DNA of 64,000 nt from Bacillota bacterium (lineage in GTDB: Bacteria > Bacillota > Clostridia > Christensenellales > QAND01). The position numbers and the translations under genes were made by a program. The stretch spans positions 43,490-107,489 of the forward strand of contig QAND01000005.1 of assembly GCA_003150225.1 (NCBI GenBank), given 5' to 3'. The stretch's first letter is position 1. The number at the start of each line of letters is the position of its first letter. Positions 15,740 to 22,976 of the stretch are shown here, piece by piece. Under the pieces are notes generated by a model. That model did no database searches. It saw nothing but the letters and a program-made list of their open reading frames with translations, and had not been told where the DNA came from.

Positions 15740-16507
15740 TTATTTAATACGAACCCCATCGGGGGTAATGCGGCCAATGATGCCCTCAGCGGCCTCGCGG
15801 TCCAGGAGCCAGGTACAGTTGGGGTGCAGCTGCAGAATGCTGGCGGGCACTTCCTCCGTCACCGGCCCCAGAATGGCATTGGCAGCGGCCTCAGCCTTGT
15901 GGGAGCCCGAGACTATGGGCATGGTAATCTGCCCCTGCATAAAGGTCTTAAGACCCATGGTGATTCCAGAGAGCGGCAGCCATTTGGGATCCACTCCCTC
16001 GTTCTGCACCATATCGTTCTGGATGGTATCGGACAGCTTCACCACATGGCTCACGCTATCAAAGGGGGTCCCAGGGAGACAGAAACCCAGATGGGCGTCA
16101 GGACCCACACCCAACATCTGCAAACCAACCTTCAGTTCCCGCACGCGTGCCTCGTAACGGGCCGCCTCAGCTTCCCAATCATCGGGGTCGGGATTGGGCA
16201 TATTGGCCCGGTCGCCCTCGATGCCCAGCGCATCCCACAGTCCCTTCTGCATCCGGGGGCGCATGGTCAGAAGGCCCTTGTCGTATCCCTTAGGGGTAAG
16301 GAATTCGTCTGCGTTGACGGTATGAAGTCCGGACGCGTCGAAGGGGTTCTTCCGATAGATTTCGGAGATCATCTCATGGATGGGTTCAGTGGTGGTTCCT
16401 GTGCAGCAGCCGATGGTTCCATCGGGATGGGCAAGGGCGTATTTGATAAACGCCCAGGCTCCGGCGGTAAGGCACTCTTCTCGGGAATCAAAAATCCTGA
16501 TCTTCAT
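15740..16507 (-). CDS. NagB-like isomerase/deaminase paralogue, array copy 3
   Basis: 255-residue paralogue of its two flanking genes. Motifs: GCCTGTTTEPIHEM, HTVNADEFLTP, GVGPDAHLGFCLPGT, then SGITMGLKTFMQG and GPVTEEVPASILQLH. The Asp and His of the NagB active site remain and the Glu of FNEPGT is lost. The start at 16507 (MKIRIFD) has AGGAGG seven bases upstream; a longer in-frame extension lacks an SD. Lies 64 bases after copy 2, in the same orientation, so likely one transcript. Confidence 0.82.
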   Translation of the reverse strand: MKIRIFDSREECLTAGAWAFIKYALAHPDGTIGCCTGTTTEPIHEMISEIYRKNPFDASGLHTVNADEFLTPKGYDKGLLTMRPRMQKGLWDALGIEGDRANMPNPDPDDWEAEAARYEARVRELKVGLQMLGVGPDAHLGFCLPGTPFDSVSHVVKLSDTIQNDMVQNEGVDPKWLPLSGITMGLKTFMQGQITMPIVSGSHKAEAAANAILGPVTEEVPASILQLHPNCTWLLDREAAEGIIGRITPDGVRIK

Positions 16508-16571
16508 GGGTGTCCTCCTTATATTTGGTTGTTCCAGGCGAGCGGATTTCTTCTTTCCCCCGCCAAATCCA

Positions 16572-17354
16572 TCATTTGATACGGACGCCGTTCTCATCGA
16601 TGCGGCCAATGATGCCGGCTGCCGCCTCCCGGTCCATATACCAGGTGCAGTTGGGATGCAACTGCAAAATGCTGGCAGGGACCTCCTCCGTCACCGGCCC
16701 TAAGATGGCCTTTTCCACCGCTTCCGCCTTGCTGGCGCCAACGGTGATGGGTAGCAGCTCCCGGCCCTGCATAAAGGTTCTAAGGCCCATGGTAATGCCA
16801 TAGAAAGGACCCCATTTGGGATTTACCTGGCGGGTCCCCCCTACAATGCTGCTCTCGGTCAGCACCTGGGAGATGGGGGCGACATGGGAGATGGTGCCAA
16901 AGGGGGTTCCAGGCAGGCAAAAGCCCAGATGAGCATCGGGACCCACACCCAGCATCTGCAGACCAATGCCTCCGATCTCCCGGATGGTGGCCTCATACTT
17001 CTCCGCCTCGGCCTCCCAGTCCTTGGGATTGGCGTCCGGCATATGGGCATGGTTCTCATCGATGCCCAGCACCGACCAAAGGGTTTTTTCCATGCCGGGG
17101 CGCATGGTGATGATGGGACCGTCATACCCCTCGCCCTGGGGAGTCAAAAATTCATCGGCATTGACGGTGTGAATGCCCGAAGCGTCAAAGGGATTTTTCC
17201 GGTAGATCTCAGCGATCATCTCATGGATAGGGCCGGTGGTGCTTCCAGTGCAGAGGCCGATGGCGCCGCAGGGCTCCTTTAGCATATAACCGACGGCCCG
17301 CCAGGCCGCGGCAGTCCTGCACTCTTCACTGGAATCAAAAATACGGATTCTCAT
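16572..17354 (-). CDS. NagB-like isomerase/deaminase paralogue, array copy 2
   Basis: 260-residue paralogue with GLCTGSTTGPIHEM, HTVNADEFLTP and GVGPDAHLGFCLPGT. It carries a few extra residues in the stretch after HVAPISQVLTESSI relative to its neighbours. The initiator is ATG 17354 (MRIRIFDSSEE), nine bases after AGGAGG. Its conserved C-terminus, AAAGIIGRIDENGVRIK, is almost the same as in copy 4, which points to tandem duplication or gene conversion among the copies. Confidence 0.82.
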   Translation of the reverse strand: MRIRIFDSSEECRTAAAWRAVGYMLKEPCGAIGLCTGSTTGPIHEMIAEIYRKNPFDASGIHTVNADEFLTPQGEGYDGPIITMRPGMEKTLWSVLGIDENHAHMPDANPKDWEAEAEKYEATIREIGGIGLQMLGVGPDAHLGFCLPGTPFGTISHVAPISQVLTESSIVGGTRQVNPKWGPFYGITMGLRTFMQGRELLPITVGASKAEAVEKAILGPVTEEVPASILQLHPNCTWYMDREAAAGIIGRIDENGVRIK

Positions 17355-17389
17355 GACTGAACTCCTCCTATTCACCCGGCAAACGGGCG

Positions 17390-18157
17390 TTATTTCATGG
17401 GGGTGCCATCGGGATTAACCCGGCCGATGATGCCGGCCGCCGCCTCCCGGTCCATATACCAGGTGCAGTTGGGGTGCAGCTGCAAAATGCTGGCGGGAAC
17501 CTCCTCCGTCACCGGGCCAAAGATGGCTTTCTCAGCCGCCTCGGCCTTGCTGGCGCCGCAGACAATAGGCAGCATCTCTTTGCCCTGCATAAAGGTCTTC
17601 AGCCCCATGGTAATGCCATAGAAGGGGCCCATGGAGCGATCGAACTTATACTTGTTGACGATGATCTCCTCGATGGCCGGGGAAACCGCCCGCTTATGAC
17701 AGACGCTGTCAAAGGAGGTTCCCGCAAGACAGAAACCCAGGTGGGCGTCGGGGCCCACACCCAGCATCTGCAAGCCTACGCCGCCTACAGCTTTGATGCG
17801 CTCCTCATATTTGAGGGCCTCGGCGTCGCCATCCTCGGCGGTGCTGTCCGGAAGCATGCCCCGCTCCTCATCGATGCCTAGGGCGTCAAACAGATCCTTT
17901 TTCATGGTGGTACGCATGGTCAGGGTGACAGGGCTTCCCTTGGGGGTGAGAAACTCGTCGGCGTTTACGGTGTGCAGCCGGGAAACATCGAAGGGGTATT
18001 TCCGATAGATATCCGCCACCATCTCATGGATGGGGCCGGTGGTGGATCCGGTGCAGAGGCCGATGGTTCCCTCCGGGTTGTTGAGGGCATACCTGATAAA
18101 GGCCCAGGCCCCCGCCACAAGGCATTCTTCCCTGGAATCAAAGATGCGAATTTTCAT
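17390..18157 (-). CDS. NagB-like isomerase/deaminase paralogue, array copy 1
   Basis: First gene of the array, 255 residues. Motifs: GLCTGSTTGPIHEM, HTVNADEFLTPKG, GVGPDAHLGFCLAGT (CLAGT rather than CLPGT). The residue replacing the NagB ring-opening Glu is again Leu. SD GGAGGTAACGG precedes the ATG. The gene is 35 bases from copy 2. An AT-rich region with a TATAAT lies upstream, divergent from the flavin reductase gene. Confidence 0.82.
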   Translation of the reverse strand: MKIRIFDSREECLVAGAWAFIRYALNNPEGTIGLCTGSTTGPIHEMVADIYRKYPFDVSRLHTVNADEFLTPKGSPVTLTMRTTMKKDLFDALGIDEERGMLPDSTAEDGDAEALKYEERIKAVGGVGLQMLGVGPDAHLGFCLAGTSFDSVCHKRAVSPAIEEIIVNKYKFDRSMGPFYGITMGLKTFMQGKEMLPIVCGASKAEAAEKAIFGPVTEEVPASILQLHPNCTWYMDREAAAGIIGRVNPDGTPMK

Positions 18158-18209
18158 CCGTTACCTCCATTGGGACCGTCTACCAAACCGGTCCTATTTT
18201 GATAAATTT

Positions 18210-18238
18210 ATTATACTATGAGGCTCCCGGGAAATCCA
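18210..18238 (-). promoter_or_regulatory. Possible promoter of the NagB-like array
   Basis: TATAAT on the minus strand at 18210-18215 with only a weak -35 (TGGATT at 18233-18238, 17-base spacing), about 50 bases upstream of array copy 1. Confidence 0.4.
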
Positions 18239-18355
18239 CCCATTTATACCAATCAAACAAAACCATATTGGTGTTTTTTGTAGGTTCTGCCGGTCTTTTC
18301 CCGTGTATTTTATGGTATACTAATAAGGTTATCGAAAAGAACGGAGGAGATAAAC

Positions 18356-18868
18356 ATGAAACAACTGGACTATACCCAGACGGCCAACCGGGTTTTGGAG
18401 GCTTTCTCCCAGGGCGGAGCCTTTCTCACCGCCGGAAAGATGGGGGATGCCAATCCTATGACCATCGGCTGGGGTGCCGTGGAAATCATGTGGAACAAAG
18501 GCATCTTTCTTACGGTAGTCCGGCCCCAGCGGCATACCTTTCCCCTACTCCGTCGGGATATGGAGTTTACCGTCAGCGTGCCCACAAAAAATCCTTTGAA
18601 AAAGGAATTAGCCTATTGCGGCACCAAATCCGGCCGTGACGGCGATAAATGGGCGGCAACCGGTCTTACTGCCGCTCCTGGACAGGTGGTAAAAACCCCC
18701 ATTGTAGCACAATGCGGCCTGCATTTTGAGTGCAAAGTGGTAGCATGCCAGACCTTCGAACCCATGCTGCTTCAGGAAGAGATTCGGGAAAAAAGCTATC
18801 CTGGCAACGACTATCATACCGCCTTCTATGGGGAGATCGTAGCCTGCTATACCACCGATGAAGAGTAG
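18356..18868 (+). CDS. Flavin reductase-like (flavoredoxin-type) protein
   Basis: A 170-residue split-barrel FMN-binding protein of the flavin reductase/flavoredoxin family: AFLTAGKMGDANPMTIGWG near the N-terminus, TVVRPQRHTFPLL, then EFTVSVPT and FECKVVACQTF. Such proteins bind FMN and shuttle electrons in anaerobes; partner unknown. SD GGAGGAGATAAAC precedes the ATG. Monocistronic, divergent from the NagB-like array, ending at a terminator. A TATACT lies at 18316-18321 but without a convincing -35. Confidence 0.85.
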   Translation: MKQLDYTQTANRVLEAFSQGGAFLTAGKMGDANPMTIGWGAVEIMWNKGIFLTVVRPQRHTFPLLRRDMEFTVSVPTKNPLKKELAYCGTKSGRDGDKWAATGLTAAPGQVVKTPIVAQCGLHFECKVVACQTFEPMLLQEEIREKSYPGNDYHTAFYGEIVACYTTDEE

Positions 18869-18883
18869 CGCGCAACCTCGTGC

Positions 18884-18910
18884 AAAAGGGGCCTTTGGGG
18901 GCCCTTTTTT
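18884..18910 (+). terminator. Intrinsic terminator of the flavin reductase gene
   Basis: AAAAGGG and CCCTTTT with inner GC pairs form an imperfect stem followed by TTTTTT. Confidence 0.7.
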
Positions 18911-18922
18911 CATGGATTTTTC

Positions 18923-18950
18923 TTGACTTCAGCCAAAACAATGGTATGAT
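18923..18950 (+). promoter_or_regulatory. Promoter of the AbrB-ABC operon
   Basis: TTGACT (18923-18928), 16 bases, TATGAT (18945-18950) with a TGG extension of the -10. The start would be near 18957. Confidence 0.7.
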
Positions 18951-18994
18951 TTATATGAAAAGTAATACTATTCTTACCATTGGAGAGATGTATC

Positions 18995-19288
18995 GTGGAG
19001 AACAAGCGGCAGCCGGAACCCTATATGGGCACCGTAAAGCTGGGGCCCAAGGGGCAAATCGTGATTCCCAAGGAGGTTCGGGAGATGTTTGGCATTGGGC
19101 CCGGGGATTCCCTCTTGCTGATGGCTCACCCAGGACGGGGAATCGCTATGCACCGGCCCTCCTTCTTTGCCGCTATGGCGGACGCCATCTTCCAGGGAAC
19201 CTATCGAGAGGAAGCCGCTCCAACGGAGCAACTTGCAAATTTTGCCCAGGTGGTCCAGGAGACCGTCCGGGAGGAGGAAACCAAATGA
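18995..19288 (+). CDS. AbrB/SpoVT-family transcriptional regulator
   Basis: A 97-residue protein with one AbrB/MazE/SpoVT swapped-hairpin DNA-binding domain: GTVKLGPKGQIVIPKEVREMFGIGPGDSLL in two segments near residues 12-40. It probably represses its own operon. The best start is GTG 18995, seven bases after GGAGAG; a TTG at 18980 and an ATG at 19025 are alternatives. Its stop overlaps the start of the ABC ATPase gene (ATGA), so the regulator is translationally coupled to the transporter. Confidence 0.82.
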   Translation: MENKRQPEPYMGTVKLGPKGQIVIPKEVREMFGIGPGDSLLLMAHPGRGIAMHRPSFFAAMADAIFQGTYREEAAPTEQLANFAQVVQETVREEETK

Positions 19289-20016
19289 ACGCCCTAGAGA
19301 TTCGTGCCCTTACCAAGGTGTACGAACAGCATACGGCGGTAGACCACCTGACCCTTGACATCAGGGAGGGAGAGCTCTTCGGCCTGTTGGGGGTCAACGG
19401 CGCCGGCAAATCCACCACCATTAAGATGCTGTCCTGTCTATGTCGCCCCACCGCGGGGGACGCCCTTCTATTGGGGGACAGCATTCTTACCGCTCCCCAC
19501 CGGGTAAAGGAGAAGATCAACGTCTCCCCCCAGGAAACCGCCGTTGCCCCCAATTTATCGGTGGCGGAAAACCTGGCGCTCATGGCCGGTATCTATGGAA
19601 GCCCCGGAGCACAGGCCCGGGAGCGAGTCCAGGAAATGCTGGTTTCCATGGGACTAACGGAGGTGGAAAAACAGAAGGCGAAAACCCTCTCGGGAGGCTG
19701 GCAACGGCGGCTTAGCATCGCCATGGCGCTGATTACCCGGCCAAGGATTCTATTCCTGGACGAACCCACCCTGGGCCTGGACGTACTGGCCCGCCGGGAG
19801 CTATGGGGAATCATTCGCAGCTTAAAAGGCCGGGTCACCGTCATCCTGACCACCCATTACATGGAGGAGGCTCAATCCCTATGCGACCGGATCGCCGTCA
19901 TGGCACGAGGACGGCTTCGGGCGGTGGGCACCGTGGGTGAGTTGATGGCGCAGACAAAGGCTCCCAACTTTGAGGAGGCCTTTGTATCCCTCTGCGAAAA
20001 GGAGGAATCTCTATGA
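19285..20016 (+). CDS. ABC-2-type transporter ATP-binding protein
   Basis: 243-residue ATPase of a heterodimeric or homodimeric ABC-2 exporter. Walker A GVNGAGKST, Q-loop in NVSPQETAV, signature LSGGWQRRL (Gly-Gly with Trp at the usual Gln position), Walker B ILFLDEPTLGLD and the switch His in TTHYMEEA. Start overlaps the AbrB stop and its own stop overlaps the permease start. Cargo is unknown: drugs, lipids or peptides are all possible for this subfamily. Confidence 0.9.
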   Translation: MNALEIRALTKVYEQHTAVDHLTLDIREGELFGLLGVNGAGKSTTIKMLSCLCRPTAGDALLLGDSILTAPHRVKEKINVSPQETAVAPNLSVAENLALMAGIYGSPGAQARERVQEMLVSMGLTEVEKQKAKTLSGGWQRRLSIAMALITRPRILFLDEPTLGLDVLARRELWGIIRSLKGRVTVILTTHYMEEAQSLCDRIAVMARGRLRAVGTVGELMAQTKAPNFEEAFVSLCEKEESL

Positions 20017-20750
20017 AGCTCATAGCGTTTGCATCTCGCAACTGGAAAGAGCTGATTCGGGATAAGCTAAACTTGATATTCGGCATTGGCTTTCCGGTGA
20101 TCCTGCTGCTGCTGTTGACGGCCATCCAGGCCAACATCCCGGTTTCCTTGTTTACCCTGGATCAGCTTACGCCCGGCGTAGCGGTCTTTGGCCTATCCTT
20201 TGTATCCCTATTTTCCGGCGTACTCATCGCTAAGGACAGAACCAGCTCCTTTATGCTGCGGCTGTTCATCTCCCCCCTTCATCCGGGGGAGTTCATCCTG
20301 GGTTACATCCTTCCCCTTCTGCCCATGGCCGCCGCCCAGATTCTCCTCTGCTTTCTGGTGGCGGGTATACTGGGGTTGCCTTTAACCGTTAACGTCCTTT
20401 GGAGCGCGCTGATCCTGCTTCCGGCATCGGTGCTGTTCATCGCACTGGGGTTGCTGTGCGGCTGTCTTCTCACCGACAAACAGGTGGGCGGTATCTGCGG
20501 CGCGCTTTTGACCAACATCACCGCCTGGCTGTCCGGCACCTGGTTTGATCTCAACCTGGTAGGAGGTGTGTTTTCAGGGGTAGCAAATGCGCTGCCCTTT
20601 GTACACGCGGTGGAGGCGGGCCTGGCAGCCCTTCATGGAAACCTTGCTGGCGTATTTCCCCACCTCTGGTGGGTGCTGGGCTACGGCGTCGCTTTTCTGG
20701 GGCTGGCGGTCTGGGTGTTCACCCGGCGGATGAATGGGGATCAAAAATGA
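20013..20750 (+). CDS. ABC-2-type transporter permease
   Basis: 245 residues with about six hydrophobic segments (for example IFGIGFPVILLLLLTAIQA, VFGLSFVSLFSGVL and a C-terminal VLGYGVAFLGLAVWVF). Typical ABC-2 membrane subunit of the DrrB/NodJ type. Four-base overlap with the ATPase gene and last in the AbrB-ATPase-permease operon. No clear terminator follows before the next promoter. Confidence 0.86.
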   Translation: MKLIAFASRNWKELIRDKLNLIFGIGFPVILLLLLTAIQANIPVSLFTLDQLTPGVAVFGLSFVSLFSGVLIAKDRTSSFMLRLFISPLHPGEFILGYILPLLPMAAAQILLCFLVAGILGLPLTVNVLWSALILLPASVLFIALGLLCGCLLTDKQVGGICGALLTNITAWLSGTWFDLNLVGGVFSGVANALPFVHAVEAGLAALHGNLAGVFPHLWWVLGYGVAFLGLAVWVFTRRMNGDQK

Positions 20751-20782
20751 TCCTTGCCACCAAGCGTTCCGGATGCTTTCCA

Positions 20783-20791
20783 TGATATAAT
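20783..20791 (+). promoter_or_regulatory. Extended -10 promoter of the DUF1989 gene
   Basis: TGATATAAT provides TATAAT (20786-20791) with the TGn extension, 33 bases before the ATG. No good -35. Confidence 0.55.
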
Positions 20792-20824
20792 TAATAAACA
20801 CTATATCAATCGGGAGATACAAGA

Positions 20825-21406
20825 ATGGCACAGAAATACACCATACCCGCTTGCTGCGGACGGGCAATCGACGTACTCATGGGACAAACCATAACTGTAA
20901 TCGATCTTGAGGGAGGACAGGTTGTAGATTTCTTTGCGGAGTCCGCGGAAAATCCAGAGGAGTTTCTATCCCCCGGCGTTACCATCGACTGCAACGAATC
21001 CCTGCGCATATCCGTTGGGAACCATCTCTATTCCAATCTTTACCGCCCCATGTTTCAAGTGCTTCAAGATGAGGTTGGTGAGCACGACCTTTTACATCCA
21101 TGCTGCCGGCCGGAAATGTACGATTTTTTCTACCACAACGGCGCAGGACATCCCAACTGTCTGGAAAACATCAATGGCTGCCTAGGAAGGGCAAGGCCGA
21201 TCATCCATCCCATCAATCTCTTTATGTATACGGAGATCCAGCCAGATGGCAGCATCTGCGTCAAACGCCCCCTCTCCAAACCGGGCGATCGGATCGTTTT
21301 CAAAGCGGAGATGGATCTGCGGATCGGCGCCGCGGCCTGCAGCGTCTCGGAAAGCGACTGCAACAGCGGGAGCTGCACGCCCATAAAAATCCTGATTACG
21401 GACTAA
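20825..21406 (+). CDS. DUF1989 (urea carboxylase-associated family) protein
   Basis: 193-residue protein of the DUF1989 family, recognised from the GQTITVIDLEGGQVVDFFAES block, the HDLLHPCCRPEMYDFF segment with two adjacent cysteines, PNCLENINGCL, and INLFMYTEI. Family members are associated with urea/amide metabolism in some genomes, but no such genes lie nearby here, so the role is open. A metal site built from the Cys and His of the HPCC and Asn-Cys motifs is plausible. SD GGGAGATACAAG. Confidence 0.82.
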   Translation: MAQKYTIPACCGRAIDVLMGQTITVIDLEGGQVVDFFAESAENPEEFLSPGVTIDCNESLRISVGNHLYSNLYRPMFQVLQDEVGEHDLLHPCCRPEMYDFFYHNGAGHPNCLENINGCLGRARPIIHPINLFMYTEIQPDGSICVKRPLSKPGDRIVFKAEMDLRIGAAACSVSESDCNSGSCTPIKILITD

Positions 21407-21413
21407 CGCCGCA

Positions 21414-21674
21414 TCAAAAAAGGCCGCCCTGGGGCGGCCTTTTATTTGGTCTCCAGAAGCTTTTCCGGAAAATGCCACAAGCCACAGCAACTCTGTAAAG
21501 GATCCGAAGCGTTGGCATGCGGATACAATTCAGTGCTTCTATTTCGCCTATATAGGCACGGCTGAGTCCCGAGGCTTCTGCCGACTCCTCCTGTGTATAC
21601 CCCGAAAGCTTCCGGTAGTGGCTTATGTTGAGGTCAACTTTTAATAGAAAGCATTCCTCCTCTTTAGAAAGCAT
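21414..21674 (-). CDS. Small XRE-family helix-turn-helix protein
   Basis: An 86-residue protein with a Cro/XRE HTH: ISHYRKLSGYTQEESAEASG, SRAYIGEIEAL, PTLRILYRVAVA. The SD is GAGGGGAAA before ATG 21674. Its last ten codons and stop are formed by the terminator hairpin of the convergent DUF1989 gene, so the C-terminus (PNKRPPQGGLF) is probably not ancestral and the gene may be truncated. Regulatory target unknown. Confidence 0.65.
   Translation of the reverse strand: MLSKEEECFLLKVDLNISHYRKLSGYTQEESAEASGLSRAYIGEIEALNCIRMPTLRILYRVAVACGIFRKSFWRPNKRPPQGGLF
21417..21444. terminator. Terminator shared by DUF1989 and XRE genes
   Basis: AGGCCGCC (21421-21428) and GGCGGCCT (21433-21440) with an A run before and T run after; lies inside the 3' end of the convergent XRE reading frame. 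Confidence 0.85.
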
Positions 21675-21795
21675 TTTCCCCTCAATGGATAGACAATGAA
21701 ATGGCAGAAACGATTTACCCCAAACCCACTATATCGCAGTTTGCTGTTAAAATGCTGATTTCGCCTAAAGTAGGAGAAAGTGGGATAGCTGGCAA

Positions 21796-21830
21796 TAAAA
21801 AAACGGCGGGTTCCAGATTGGAACCCGCCG
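21796..21830 (-). terminator. Terminator of the first degV gene
   Basis: An 11-bp perfect stem (21804-21814 with 21820-21830) followed by a seven-to-eight-base U tract on the minus strand. The 21675-21795 stretch upstream of the XRE gene shows nothing definite. Confidence 0.9.
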
Positions 21831-21849
21831 CGGGCCATCGCAAGGGGCG

Positions 21850-22701
21850 CTACACCTCAAAGGCGATGATGCCGATGAGACCTGGTCCGGTATGAGCCCC
21901 CAACACGGGGCTCACCGCCGAGATGAAGGATTCCTTCACCTTGGCAACCCCCCTAAGCTCCCGCTCCACATCCCGAGCCAGGGCTTCCGCTCCGCCGTGA
22001 ACCACCGCCAGCTCCACCTCTTTACCGGTAAAGCGGGCCTTGAACTCTTTTTTCATGCTCTCCAGGGATTTTCGATACCCTACCGTTTTGCTCATGGGAT
22101 AGTAGACGCCGTCATCGTTGACGGAAATCACCGGGCAGATGCGCAGCAACGTGCCCACAATGCCCTCCACCTTGCCGATTCGTCCGCCCTTACTGAGGTA
22201 TTCCAGCGTGCGAACCACATAGGCCGCCAACATGCTCCCACGGATCCGATCCATCCGTGCGATGGCCCTGGGGATGCTGCCGCTCTTTTGAATCTCTCGG
22301 GCAGCGCTCAATACCATGAGCCCCAAAGCCATAGACAGGGTTCGGCTGTCATACACCGTCACCTGCATCCGGGTGTATTCCTCGGCGCACATCCGCATGG
22401 CGTTATAGGTCCCCGAAAGGCCCGAACTGATGCAGATCTGCAGCAAATGGGTGTAGCCCTCATCCGCGATGGCATCCCAGGTGGCGGTGATATCATCGAG
22501 GCTGGGCATGGAGGAGGTGGGTAGTTCCTCATCCAGGCGCTCGTACACATACTGCGCATCCACCTCTACCCGATCCCGGTACTCTCGGTCCGCATACACA
22601 ATCCGAAGCGGAATGATACTGATCCCATACTGGGCCAAAATCTCATCGGATAGATCGCAGGAGCTATCGGTGGCAATGGCAATTCTCTGATCCATTTCCA
22701 T
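21850..22701 (-). CDS. DegV-family fatty-acid-binding protein
   Basis: 283-residue DegV protein. Hallmarks are the opening IAIATDSSCDLSDEI, the PTSSMPS segment with the serine that contacts the fatty-acid carboxylate, QICISSGLSGTYNA, VYDSRTLSMALG, and the late GAHTGPGLIGI. DegV proteins deliver exogenous fatty acids to the FakA kinase; no fakA is in the window. SD GGAGGCACCCA precedes the ATG. A second, divergent DegV is encoded at 30449-31303. Confidence 0.92.
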   Translation of the reverse strand: MEMDQRIAIATDSSCDLSDEILAQYGISIIPLRIVYADREYRDRVEVDAQYVYERLDEELPTSSMPSLDDITATWDAIADEGYTHLLQICISSGLSGTYNAMRMCAEEYTRMQVTVYDSRTLSMALGLMVLSAAREIQKSGSIPRAIARMDRIRGSMLAAYVVRTLEYLSKGGRIGKVEGIVGTLLRICPVISVNDDGVYYPMSKTVGYRKSLESMKKEFKARFTGKEVELAVVHGGAEALARDVERELRGVAKVKESFISAVSPVLGAHTGPGLIGIIAFEV

Positions 22702-22888
22702 TGGGTGCCTCCAATCGGCAACAGATTATATTCCCCTATACCGGCCCCTCCGGCCAATACACAGTCGATATGATAAATGATACCAGATGCCCTGGTTTTT
22801 TGCAACAAATCTAACCGACCACAAGGGATTTCTACTTCATTCTATCCATGAAAGGGCAAAAAAAAATCCACTTTCCCAAAAATTTCTC

Positions 22889-22946
22889 TGGAAAAACCGG
22901 TGCACATCGTATATACTGTCATAGTACTGCACTATTGCTGTACTAT
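22889..22946 (+). promoter_or_regulatory. Promoter and inverted repeat before the amino-acid transporter
   Basis: TGGAAA (22889-22894), 17 bases, TATACT (22912-22917). Immediately downstream, ATAGTAC (22921-22927) and GTACTAT (22940-22946) are exact inverted repeats separated by 12 bases, placed at the expected transcription start, as for a repressor site or a 5' hairpin. Confidence 0.5.
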
Positions 22947-22976
22947 GCTAAATTATATTTGGGAGTGTACGCTGTG

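Noticed and set aside
15014-16579. 521-codon ORF on the plus strand
   Set aside because: Antisense to two NagB-like paralogues; the internal repetition of its translation simply mirrors the tandem duplication.
14930-18157. NagB-like array read as decaying pseudogene copies
   Set aside because: All four frames are intact, each has a good ribosome binding site, and the altered motif is shared, which argues for selection.
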